A stretch of 64,000 nt of DNA from Thereva unica (lineage: Eukaryota; Arthropoda; Insecta; Diptera; Therevidae). Position numbers and translations under genes: made by a program. The stretch spans positions 29,558,942 to 29,622,941 of the forward strand of contig OX465281.1 of assembly GCA_949987705.1 (NCBI GenBank). Direction: 5' to 3'. Shown here in pieces: positions 33,358 through 43,464 of this stretch; position 1 is the stretch's first letter, and every line of letters starts with the position of its first letter. The notes below the pieces were generated by a model. The model searched no databases. It worked only from the letters and a program-made list of their open reading frames with translations, and was not told the DNA's origin.

Positions 33358-36210
33358 ATGAATTTTGAATTCATTGTCAATTTACAAAAAAATCTTATTA
33401 AGAAAGAAAAAATTTACAACAACCTCATAGCCTTCAATAGACATATCGATAATAATACCGACCTAATTATGTATGTCAACATCCGTAGCTTAAATGCCAA
33501 TATAGATAAATTGTCAGTCTTAGTTGAGCGTCTTAAGGTCAAGCCATGTATAATAGTATGTTCAGAAACCTGGAAACTTGAACATGCCGAGTATTTTAAT
33601 ATACCAGGGTACAAAATGTACTATAATAATGGAAACATAAACAATGCAGATGGTGTGGTAATGTATATAAAAGATTACATAATGGAAAATACAGAAATTA
33701 TTAAATTAGGTAGACTTAGTATAATTAATGCTTGCATAATTTTAGGAGATAATAGTAAAATAGAAATATCAGCTCTTTATAGATCGCATGACATCCCAAA
33801 AGTTGAATTCATAGCTCAATTGAAGACTTACATGAGTATGAAAAAAAACGTTAAAAATCATTTTATAATTGGTGATTTCAATATAGATTTAATTAAATTT
33901 GATAATCTTAGTCAAGAGCATTTAAACAATTGCCTAGAGCAGGGATTTATTCCTGGTTTTCAAACAATTACCAGACCTTCAGATCATAGTAGTATAAATG
34001 GTACTTGTATTGACAATATTTTCATCAAAACGAGCTCCATAGACACCAAACCCGTTAAGCTAGCTAATCTGTTTAACGATCATTATCCACTTTTTATAAC
34101 AATAAATAAAATTAAAAACATTGATGATAATAAGCATTATAATCCTATAAATTATAAAAAACTAATAACCTTAGCTGGAAAAGAACATTTAAATACGATA
34201 TTGACTATACATGACCCAAATACAGCTACTGAATCGCTTATTAGTCTAATTACTAAGTGGATTAAACTGTCTAAGTTAAAAACTAAAAAGCAATCTAAAT
34301 CCACTCCTCGTAGTCGTTGGATAACGAAAGGTATCTTGACATCTTGTGAGAAAAAAGAATTTCTTTATTTGATTTGGAAAATGGAGCCAGATAACCTACA
34401 AATTAAGACTGAATATAAAAAATATGTTAAAATTCTTAATAAGGTAATAAAAGAAGCCAAATTCAAGTATGACAAACAACAAATTGAGAAGAATATTAAT
34501 AATTCCAAAAATTTATGGTCGTTTATTAACAATAAACTTGGCAGAAAATTAAAAAAAAATGATAAAATTAATTACATTTACGATGATAATAAATCAAAGA
34601 TACATGACCCCAGAAAAATCGCGGACTGTTTGAATACATTCTTCAGTAATGTTGGTACCGAGCTTAGTAACAAAATTCCCCAACCAAATAACCTTACACT
34701 AAATCTTCCACCAGTCAACCCTAATACGATATTTTTAACACCAACAAATACATCTGAAGTATACAATATTATTAAAAATATGAAAATTAAGAGCAATGGT
34801 GTTGACGAGATCAACTCAAGAAGTATTATCGTACTAGCTAGATTCATTGTGAAACCTCTCGTACACATAATCAATTTATGCATTGAAAGATCTACTTGGC
34901 CTGATGCTCTAAAACAAGCTGATGTAAAACCGATATATAAAGCTAAAGATAAGCATAATATGTCTAATTACAGACCAATATCTTTAATTTCAAACATAGC
35001 TAAAATCTTCGAAAAAGTAATTTACAAGAGAATTTTAAATTTTGTTAATGTACATAACATAATTTCAAAAAGGCAGTATGGCTTTATGAAGAAATTGGGT
35101 ACTAATGATGCTCTAAGTTATTTAACGAATATAATATATGACAAACTTGATAAAAGCATCCCAATAGCAGTCACATTTTTAGATTTAGCAAAAGCGTTTG
35201 ATACAGTAAATCATAAAATTTTGTTAGAAAAATTGTACAATTATGGAATAAGAGGTAATGCCCATCAGCTTATTACTTCTTACTTGCATGATAGAACTCA
35301 ACGCGTTAAAGTTAATGCTGCTATAAGTGAACTCTGCGTTGTACGAACGGGTGTTCCACAAGGAACAGTCATGGGACCCCTATTATTTATCTTATATGTA
35401 AATGACCTATTATGTGGTATGCCTGATGAGACAATTATATCATTTGCTGATGACACAGCAGTCATATCTATTGGTAAAACGTGGACTGAGGTGCAAGACA
35501 AAATGAACAATTATCTTAGGGAAGTAAGTAATTGGCTAGCTTTGAATAAGCTATCATTAAACCTAGACAAAACTGTATACATGCCCTTTGGAAACTACTG
35601 CAGAAGTGTTCCCGTTAACATAAATATTTCTGTTAATGGAGAAACCTTGCAACGAGTTGAATCTTGTAAATACCTTGGAGTTATTTTTGACTGTAGAATG
35701 AAATGGCATAAACATATTGAATACATATTGAACAAAACGAAATTTTTAATATTCATATTCTATAAACTCTCCAAGATCATGAATACTGATACACTGATGA
35801 AGTTGTACTACGCATTCTTCCAGAGTATAATTAATTATGGGATTATTGCTTGGGGTGGAGCGTACTCAAATTGCTTAAATCTTCTGCAAAGCCAACAGAA
35901 AAAAATACTAAAAATAGTAAATAGGAATAAATTTAACATTTATAACAATCCTTTGAATCTGGAACAACTATTCGCCCTAGAATCTCTAAAATATCATTAC
36001 AACTCTCTGAAAGAAAAATTTGATAACTCAATCAGTATTACAAGGAACAAGAGTATTTCTATACCGCAAAGATTTAAAACGGTTAGTTATAAAAATAGCT
36101 TTATAAGATCAATTTATACTTTTAACGTACTTCCTAATGAACTCAAAGGCTTAACTAATGTAAATACTAGGAAACATAAATTAAAAAAATGGATAGCTCT
36201 AAACTACTAA
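33358..36210 (+). CDS. ORF2: APE endonuclease plus reverse transcriptase of element J
   Basis: A 950-codon open frame. I take the ATG at 33358, since the frame opens upstream only at a GTG (33322), which overlaps the end of ORF1. Endonuclease motifs in order are NIRSLNAN, CSETW (catalytic Glu), YRSHD, IIGDFNIDL (Asp/Asn), TCIDNIF and FNDHYP (the usual SDH as NDH). RT motifs are NYRPISLISNIAKIFEK, YGFMKKLGTNDAL, FLDLAKAFDTVNH (Asp), TGVPQGTVMGPLLF and SFADDTAV (Asp pair at 35443-35454), followed by a thumb (WLALNKLSLNLDKT, KYLGVIFD). All catalytic residues I can identify are present, so this ORF may be functional. It has no RNase H. It acts by nicking target DNA and reverse-transcribing element RNA from the nick. 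Confidence 0.88.
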   Translation: MNFEFIVNLQKNLIKKEKIYNNLIAFNRHIDNNTDLIMYVNIRSLNANIDKLSVLVERLKVKPCIIVCSETWKLEHAEYFNIPGYKMYYNNGNINNADGVVMYIKDYIMENTEIIKLGRLSIINACIILGDNSKIEISALYRSHDIPKVEFIAQLKTYMSMKKNVKNHFIIGDFNIDLIKFDNLSQEHLNNCLEQGFIPGFQTITRPSDHSSINGTCIDNIFIKTSSIDTKPVKLANLFNDHYPLFITINKIKNIDDNKHYNPINYKKLITLAGKEHLNTILTIHDPNTATESLISLITKWIKLSKLKTKKQSKSTPRSRWITKGILTSCEKKEFLYLIWKMEPDNLQIKTEYKKYVKILNKVIKEAKFKYDKQQIEKNINNSKNLWSFINNKLGRKLKKNDKINYIYDDNKSKIHDPRKIADCLNTFFSNVGTELSNKIPQPNNLTLNLPPVNPNTIFLTPTNTSEVYNIIKNMKIKSNGVDEINSRSIIVLARFIVKPLVHIINLCIERSTWPDALKQADVKPIYKAKDKHNMSNYRPISLISNIAKIFEKVIYKRILNFVNVHNIISKRQYGFMKKLGTNDALSYLTNIIYDKLDKSIPIAVTFLDLAKAFDTVNHKILLEKLYNYGIRGNAHQLITSYLHDRTQRVKVNAAISELCVVRTGVPQGTVMGPLLFILYVNDLLCGMPDETIISFADDTAVISIGKTWTEVQDKMNNYLREVSNWLALNKLSLNLDKTVYMPFGNYCRSVPVNINISVNGETLQRVESCKYLGVIFDCRMKWHKHIEYILNKTKFLIFIFYKLSKIMNTDTLMKLYYAFFQSIINYGIIAWGGAYSNCLNLLQSQQKKILKIVNRNKFNIYNNPLNLEQLFALESLKYHYNSLKEKFDNSISITRNKSISIPQRFKTVSYKNSFIRSIYTFNVLPNELKGLTNVNTRKHKLKKWIALNY

Positions 36211-36658
36211 TAAAATGTATTGTTGTTTGCATATATTAATTAATTTGTTATTCAAAAAATTATACATATAAAGGATTTTTCTTATTATAAGCCTTATGCA
36301 CATTCTCCTTAAATAAAAAATTTTCTTTAAATATTAGTTTTAAGTTCCTATATTTATAACCAATCCCACTAACAGGTAACAACGATTACCTCTGTGGAGA
36401 TTTTCATGTTATTATTATATAATTCATGTATATCTTTTGGTTTAATAATAAACTCAAACTCAAACTCAAACAAATAAAAGCCATCTAGCGGGTAATGGCG
36501 TAAGTGAAAATAATTCACAATAGACTCGAAATGGCCGCTCTCCCCCTAGCGGATTTCAATTGTGTAATTGCAAGTGCTATCTACTCGTTTATAAGAGCAA
36601 GTGTAGTTGCTAGTACGCAAGTGTAAAAAATAGTAAAAATTAGCAGAAAAGGAACGCA

Positions 36659-38040
36659 GCTAGTATTTCCTTAGGCGTGTTTAGGCTACTTTTTCACTTT
36701 GTTCCGATTATCGGATCAGACCGAAAACATGACTCGATAATCGGGGCAAACAGGAGGAGTTCTTTGTATCTTCTGAACCGATAGTCGAGTTATAAAGCCT
36801 TGATTTCACCATATGGTAATCAGAACTACATCATGCTCCTTTGTATGATCGCACATATAGTATATTGCTTCTCTCTTTTCAATTAGTATATGATCTGCTT
36901 GATTGGTTTCGACGATGTTGTCGATTTTTTCTTATTTTTGTGAGGGAAGAGGGACAAATGCCATTTCTTTGATACTAGCGAAGCCAATAAGACTACTGCT
37001 GCCCTCGTTGGTGCATTTGTAAAGGATATTTTTTCCTATTGCCCTCATACACTATCCTCCTTTTCAATCTAAGCATTGAAGTGGCCTTGCATAATATTTA
37101 TACTTTTCGAAGGTATATGGTAGAATATGTATTCTCATAAGTTTCTTGCAGAATTCCTTCTTCTCTTCCTTCTATATTTCTTTGGCTGGCCCGTTTCGGA
37201 ACTTGGGAATAATATTAAATTTTGTTTTAATTCGTAATGTGCCCAGTTTCACATTTATTGTATGAAAAGCTACAATTTTGGGCTTTAGAGATTTATCGAT
37301 TACAATATCTTCACGAATTGTCGTCTTCTTGTTGTGTTTCCGCTCGACAACTGTTCCATATATTAGGGTATTCATGATCTGTGTTAAACGTCGAGAAATC
37401 GTAAAATGTTATCTTCGAAATAGACGAGACCGTGAGCGACCCCTTTCAATTTCCATGTTAAAGTGTTATTTCGAATAATCGAATTTCATTATTATTATTT
37501 CATTATTTCATTATGCCATTATGTTATGTTTAGCTGTCAATCAAAATAAATTCTAAATAATAGAGGTTGCCAGTAAAAGAAAAAAAAATGAAGTGCCATA
37601 TGATTATTTCGATCTCGATATCGAGTTGTTGAATTAACACGCCTTTTCAGATGTTATTTGTTAAAATCGAAACAAATGTCATTTACTAAGGAAAGTTTCT
37701 CGATTTGTTAAACTTATTTCTCGATTTAACACAAATAACACAAATCATGAGTACCCCTATTGTTTCCTTTCACCTGTAGATCTGAAAATTTTACTTTGTG
37801 CCTTCGCAGTTCCAAAAGAAGAGATGTTAATTCCCTTGAGCTATTCATTGTGCCCTAAAATTTCATGTAGCCATATCAAAGCTCATATTTTGTCGTTTGA
37901 CTCTTGTGTGATCAACCCGTTCCGATAACTTCTTACAGGATCCGTCAGAATATGGATAAGGTTTCTAGCGTGATATTCAACCTTTAAATTAAGTTTTTAC
38001 CTGTCGAAAACTCACATTTTCTCTTTCACCTTTTCTTCAA
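36659..38040. other. Unassigned DNA
   Basis: No gene is recognised. Text at 36668-36745 (GGCTACTTTTTCACT, ACCGAAAACATGA) resembles 31630-31700 on the other side of element J, so a diverged repeat unit brackets J. Small ORFs at 37172-37478 overlap on both strands and have no domain. Confidence 0.35.
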
Positions 38041-38049
38041 TCAGATTCT

Positions 38050-40714
38050 ACTAACCGAAGAATACTGCATGGACGTGGTGAATCGGACTAGGATGACACA
38101 GTTGCGGTGATAAATTCAGTAAGCCTTACTCACCTGGTACAAGAGCCTTGGATCGTCCGGGGCCTTGTATGCGGAATCAGGACTCCTAAATACAGGTTGC
38201 TGTATCCCAGAAATGGGGGAGGTAAGCCAAGAACCTGTTTAATTGTTAAAAATGACCTTAACGCTTTTATGTTGTCTAAATTTAGCAACGCTGATAATGT
38301 ACTGGCCTGCTTGGACAACAGGAAAGGCGGTAGGCCTACGTGGATTGGATCTGTCTACCTACCATACGAGGGAAATTTGGACAGCTCCAGTCTCTTTGTT
38401 GCCGCAAAAGAAGCGGCTAGTCGTGGAGCCAGCCTCATCGTAGGATGTGATGCGAATGCTCACAACACAACACCGTTTGGGGCAGCTCTGATACAAATAT
38501 AAGAGGTGAGTTGCTTTTTGATTTATTACTTCAACACAATCTCTTGCTATGCAATAGGGGAAATGAACCCACGTTCATCACAAGGGTAAGACAAGAAGTC
38601 TTGGATATTACTCTTGTTTCCCCAGATCTGCTCAACCGTGTGGAAAACTGGAGAGTATCCAGTGAACACTCCTTTTCTGACCACAGAGTCATCCTTTTTA
38701 ATATCAATATGAGCTCAATTGTGAAGAAGGCCCCTGGTTACAGGAATGTCCGGAACACAGACTGGGCCATATACAGACAAGTAGTGGAAAGATCCCTCCC
38801 TGAGGATGTTCCCACCCACCCTTGGAATGCTGAAGATCTCGAACATCAAGTGACAAATCTCAGTAACCTCCTGAATAACGCATTAGAAGCAGCCTGTCCC
38901 ATTGGAAAATATGGGGGTAAAACCAAACCCCCATGGTGGAACAGCAGACTTCTCAAACTAAGGTCTGAAAGCAGAGAGGCCTTCAATAAGGCCAAATGGT
39001 CTAACTTGGCTTCGGACTGGGACAACTACAAGAGTCGTCTCAGGGAGTTCAAATATGAACTGCGAAACTCAAAAAGGGAATCCTGGAAGACCTTTTGTGC
39101 GACAATAGAAGGTTTTTCGGATGCCGCAAGAATGAGAAAAGTTCTCTCGAAAATTTTCCTTCTTTAAGACTTTGTAATGAAACACTGCATATAAAGGAGG
39201 ATGCGAAATTTCTAGGTCTCATACTCGATAGGAAACTAACGTGGAGGCCGAATCTTTTAGAAAGAGCAAATAAGGCCAAAACAGCTCTCTTCTTATGCCA
39301 GAGAACGATCGGAGTAAACTGGGGCCTTAAACCCCGCATCGTCCACTGGCTCTATACAGCCGTAATCAGACCAATACTTATGCATGGCATATCGGTATGG
39401 TGGACTGCATTACAGAAGATTACGTATCGTAAGATACTGGAAAGGGTCCAAAGAACAGCTGAGCTGTGTATCAGTGGTGCAATGAGAAGCACCCCTACAG
39501 CTGCGCTGGATGTCTTATTGCATCTCACCCCTTTGGATATACATGCCGAGCAAATGACAGCCTGGACGGCTGCCAGGACAAAGGCTTCTCTTGGATGGAC
39601 TCCATACTCATATGGCCATTCATCCATCCTTAGGAAGTTCGCCACCGCTGCGAACAACCTAGACTATACTACACCTACGTGGACCTTTGAGAAAGGTTTC
39701 AATACCATCATTCCGGCCAGAGATGACTGGACAGATGGTGTTATCCCAACCGGGTCGTTATGTATCTTCACAGATGGCTCAAAAATTGGGAATAATGTAG
39801 GCTCTGGTATTTTTTCCGAGGCATAAAATATAAACACCTCTCTTCGTCTACCCGACCACTGCAGCGTCTTCTAAGCGGAAGTCACTGCGATTTGGGAGGC
39901 TCTCGAATGGTTGAAGATAAATAATATATCTCATAAGAATATGTGTATTCTATCGGATAGCCAGGCGGCCCTCAAGGCTCTTAATTCTCTCGTCACAACA
40001 TCCACGACTCTTCTGAACTGCCGCAGGTCTCTTTGTGAGACTGCCACTCAGTTTGATATAACACTGTGTTGAGTCCCTAGGCACATTGGGATTAGGGGAA
40101 ACTGTAGGGCAGATGAGCTTGCTAGACAGGGAACCGAAGTGGAAAGGACACCCCACTTAACCCGAATGGGAATGCCCTTAGCCACCTATAAACTAGCTGT
40201 GAGAAAAATCAGCTTAGCTCGAGCCGGGCTGAGATGGACCACAGCAACGGTTTGTCGCACTCTTCATGCAATGTGGCCAACTTTGGACGCAAAGCGTTCA
40301 AAATCTCTGGTTCAGTTGAACAAAAAGGAGATAAGCCACGTGGTAAAGGTGCTGACTGGTCACTGTCCCTTTGGCCCACACGCCGAAAGATTAGGACTCC
40401 CCCACAACGACTTATGTAGAAGTTGTGGTAATGAAGAAGAGGAAGAAACTATCTCCTATCTTCTCTGTACATGTCCCGCCCTAGCAAGGAAAAGAGGGAC
40501 CTTCCTTGGCTCACCTTTCCTTGATGGATTGAGCGAGCTGCAAAATATTAGTGTCTCTAGACTCTATCGCTTTATCAAAAGCTCAAAATGGCTTGAAATG
40601 GCCTGAACTACGTCCCAATACCAGAATGGCATCACAATGGGCCCAATGGCGTGCCTAAGTGGGCTCCCTGGTGGCGGCAGCCATTTCAACCTAGCCTAAC
40701 CTAACCTAAGCCTT
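38050..40714 (+). mobile_element. LOA-type non-LTR retrotransposon M (with RNase H), decayed
   Basis: Plus-strand remnant with endonuclease, a deleted RT, RNase H and a Cys-rich tail. The 3' end runs into CCTAACCTAACCTAA at about 40698-40712. The combination of APE endonuclease, RNase H and a C-terminal LCRSCGNEEEEETISYLLC zinc-like motif is typical of the LOA group (Bilbo/Lian-like). The central RT, including its active site, is missing at about 39160. Confidence 0.75.
38107..40606 (+). pseudogene. Endonuclease - RNase H ORF of element M
   Basis: The endonuclease shows VQEPW (catalytic Glu region), SVYLPYEG, LIVGCDANAHN (Asp/Asn) and HSFSDHRVI (SDH), with a frame change at about 38505. The linker has PPWWNSRLLKLR. 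After RVLSK the frame jumps to the RT thumb (KFLGLILDRKLTWRPN, near 39205), so the RT palm is deleted. RNase H motifs follow: CIFTDGSKIG (39770), LSDSQAALKAL and VPRHIGIRGNCRADELAR. In this last frame there are three nonsense codons (about 39824, 39869 and TGA at 40070, the last where Trp of WVPRH is expected). The final segment 40139-40606 ends with the Cys/His motif. Confidence 0.8.
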
Positions 40715-42544
40715 ACTCAGTTTCTGCAGTCTAAAACCCCTGCGAGCTCAAGAGTCCTAAAATCTTTTATTAGCCTTTATCAAATATATGGCCCTTATAG
40801 CACCTATACATGGTAAGGTCAATACTTCATCTTTTTTTTGGTTCTTTAATCCGGCCTCCGAGACTAGTCGTAACTTGCAAAATATGTATATACGGTTTGT
40901 ACAGGTGAGGTAATAGCCTCACGTTAATCTTACTTAGAAGCAATTCTAAATGCCTGTTCCTTCAGTTCCACAAACAGCCCAATTGGATTATTGACTGCAC
41001 GTGAATATTTTTTTTACTAGATGATAATGCTTCTACTTTTCTAATAGAAAATTTTTCTGATTCAGACCGCCTTCAGACGAGTAGGATCACTGTGCCTACA
41101 GGTGGAACAGTGCCCAGCGCTAATACCTCCGAAATTGATCAACAATGGAATAATACAGCATATCAAAACATTTCTAACAAATTCTCATCTGGCAATATTT
41201 TCCATAGAAATTTATCTACAAAAAGCTCACCTAATTTCAGATCGAAGCTTTCTGAGTGATCTTCGCGCATCGATCTTTCGCAACGAATCCGAGAACCGAG
41301 CTTTTTCTCCTAACATTTCTCTCACACGCTCTCTCTCTCTCTCTCTCTGCATTCTGCATGTAAACACAAAACACCCATGTGCTTTTGCCCAAATTTCTGG
41401 TGGGAGAGAGACCTCAAAGGTGGTTTTCGGTGGGGTCGCAGCCATTGTAAGAAGACTGCAGAAGAAATGGAGGAGGACGTGATAACTTTAAGTACAGTTA
41501 TTCCGCACGTCACTAATCTGATGTGTCACTGTTGTTGTGTGCAGGGCATGAAGCTTTTACACGAGATTTTTATATTAGTATAAGTTGCTGCCGTGCTGCT
41601 GCATGCAGTACTACTTACAATGAAAGCTCTACTGATGTCTTTTGTATTTTTCTTAGGCACTGCGCAGCTTTAGCGCAGCATGGCGATTTCCCTGAAGAGA
41701 TTGCAATTTTTTTTATGTATTTCAGATTAATCAAATTGTAGGGAATTGGAGGAGCGGGAATGCGCTGCGCTGCCGCTGCCTTCGGTGAGGTTTTTCCCGA
41801 TTCTTTCTCTCTGCGTTTTTACCGCGCGCAGCGGTTTCTTGTGTACTGCGGCGCAGCGTGGCTAAAGCTTAAGCAGTATATATACATATATTGTGTGGAT
41901 ATTACTTCATCGCGCGGTGTTGCATACTGAGACCCAAGAGTAAAAGTGAATTTCGATACTTTTTCGAGCTGAGCTGACTGAGACTGATAGCGACAGTTTT
42001 TTGGTTGTGGTCTTGTCTAGCGTAGCGGCGGCGGCAGCGAACGAGCGTATGGAAAAGGAAGGTACTCTGTGTACTGATATCGTGTCTCTGGTTTGTCTTT
42101 TATATACATATATATTTATGCTGCTGCTGTTTTACACTGTTTTTGTGCCCCTTTTTAGTTGAGAAGTGCCCTGGCTATATTGGAGGCTAGCCCTAAAGCT
42201 AGACATCTTTCAGTTCAGTCAGTTACCATCTAACAACGGTTCGGATAAGACGCATATCTCTTAAAAATAATATTAAAATTGTTGTTATTTTTTTTTTATA
42301 TTTTATAAATTTCGTTCGTTCGTTCGTTGTTTTATATATTATACTATACTATATGTATGTATATACATATTTTGGCGGTTTTTATTAATCGTAGTCGTTG
42401 TCGTTGTCGGTGGTGTTGTTGTCGTTGTCGTTGTCGTTTACGTCGTCGTAGTCATTCGTCGTGTATACGGGATATAAGATACCTTGCGAGATTATCTCTC
42501 TGTCGTCTATTTGTGTACAAGAAGGCACAAACTCTTCTTGCAAA
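40715..42544 (+). promoter_or_regulatory. Upstream region of the slbo-like gene
   Basis: No transposon or ORF of substance is recognised. It holds a CT run at 41332-41349 (GAGA-type sites on the other strand), GCTGC/GCAGC-rich blocks between 41585 and 41865, and a (GTCGTT)n microsatellite at about 42388-42446. TTCCCTGAA at 41688-41696 fits the STAT92E consensus TTCNNNGAA; fly slbo is a known JAK/STAT target, but one match in 1.8 kb is expected about half the time by chance. Confidence 0.45.
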
Positions 42545-42586
42545 TATATAAAACCAGTTGCATCATTGGCCGCAGACTTCAGTTGG
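42545..42586 (+). promoter_or_regulatory. Candidate core promoter of the slbo-like gene (TATA + Inr)
   Basis: TATATAAAA (42545-42553) is followed by TTCAGTTG with TCAGTT matching the insect initiator TCAKTY; the A at 42581 would be +1, placing the TATAAAA core at about -34. An AGACG that resembles a DPE lies at +23, not at the required +28. The implied 5'UTR is 884 nt. Other TATA-like runs exist upstream (41880, 42330), so this start is a best guess. Confidence 0.5.
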
Positions 42587-43464
42587 GCGAAGGTTGAGCG
42601 ATAGACGACACATATCTGAGAAAAACAACGTGCGATTATTGTGCATTTTTTTTTTTATTATTATTATAATTATTACAAAAAAAAGAAAAATAGTTTAATT
42701 ACTTTTATTATTATTTTTGTTTTTCTTTTTTTGAGAGAAAAATTTTCGCTGGCAAAGGAAACAACATTAGAAAAAAAAAAATAAATAAATAAATTAATAA
42801 AAAAATAAGTGGCGGAAAAATTTTCTTTCGACTTTATTTTTTTTTTATTTTTTTTTTTTTTACAAAAAAAAAAAGAATAAATGAAAAAGAAAATGTGATA
42901 AACAATTTTTTTGAATGAAATCACAAGAGCTGATATTGGATTAAAGTGCAATAATAAATAAAAAAAAAAATAAGTAAAAAAAATAAATAAATGAATGTTT
43001 ATGTAAACACATAGTGAAAAGAGGCTATTTAACGATAAATATTGGATTACCTGACAATTTTTCTTAATGGGACTGATTTTCTTCAATTAAAACAATAAAA
43101 AATAAAGAAAAAATAAATAAAAAAATATTGATAATATAACAACAATTGACTGTGAGCAGGATCTGTTAATATTATTGTGATAAACATGAAAGTGAATGAA
43201 AAATAATAAGAAGAATCACACAATTTATATTTTATTTTTTTTTTTATTTTTTTGTTCTCGTATTTTTACGGAAAAAGACTGTGTTTGAATTATAGTGTGT
43301 GATTTTGTTTATATTTGTTTGAGTTTTTATTTTATATGAATTGAAAGAAAAAAAAAGGAATAAACTTGTTTGAAAAAAAAAAAAAATAAAAAAAATATAT
43401 ATATACAATTCTTATTATGTCTTGTGGACTGTTTTTAATAAGTTAATGTGTTCTTAAATTCGAT
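42581..43464 (+). other. Predicted 5'UTR of the slbo-like gene, with several short uORFs
   Basis: Very A/T-rich leader with long A and T runs. Short upstream ORFs include ATGAAAAAGAAAATGTGA near 42895, ATGAAAGTGAATGAAAAATAA near 43186, a 9-codon one starting near 43417 (ATGTCTTGTGGACTG), and the 3-codon uORF at 43446-43457. A long minus-strand ORF at 42673-43086 is low-complexity and not a gene. Confidence 0.5.
43446..43457 (+). promoter_or_regulatory. Three-codon uORF ending 7 nt before the slbo-like start
   Basis: ATGTGTTCTTAA is out of frame with the main ORF and is separated from its ATG by seven bases (ATTCGAT). Vertebrate C/EBP-alpha and -beta mRNAs carry a short out-of-frame uORF at a similarly close distance, which sets start-site choice; whether that parallel is functional here is inference. 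Confidence 0.5.

Larger units (their letters stand above)
31789..36641 (+). mobile_element. Jockey/CR1-type non-LTR retrotransposon J, nearly intact
   Basis: A two-ORF element: a gag-like ORF1 (32012-33338) and an endonuclease/RT ORF2 (33358-36210) with no internal stop. Its 3'UTR includes an ACTCAA-type repeat (36449-36470). The exact 17-bp word AGCAGAAAAGGAACGCA occurs at 31772-31788 and 36642-36658 and is a candidate target duplication; if so, the element extends about 170 bp past the ACTCAA run, which is unusual, so the right boundary could instead be near 36470. AT content is higher than in the other elements, as is its coding integrity. Confidence 0.78.

Noticed and set aside
40697..40712. 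Telomere-like CCTAA repeats
   Set aside because: They are only about three units long and sit exactly at the 3' end of the LOA-type element M, so they are its tail.
41688..41696. STAT site TTCCCTGAA as a definite slbo enhancer
   Set aside because: One match in about 1.8 kb is close to chance; kept only as a note in the upstream region.
42673..43086. 137-codon minus-strand ORF opposite the slbo leader
   Set aside because: Low-complexity Lys/Phe/Ile string from A/T runs.
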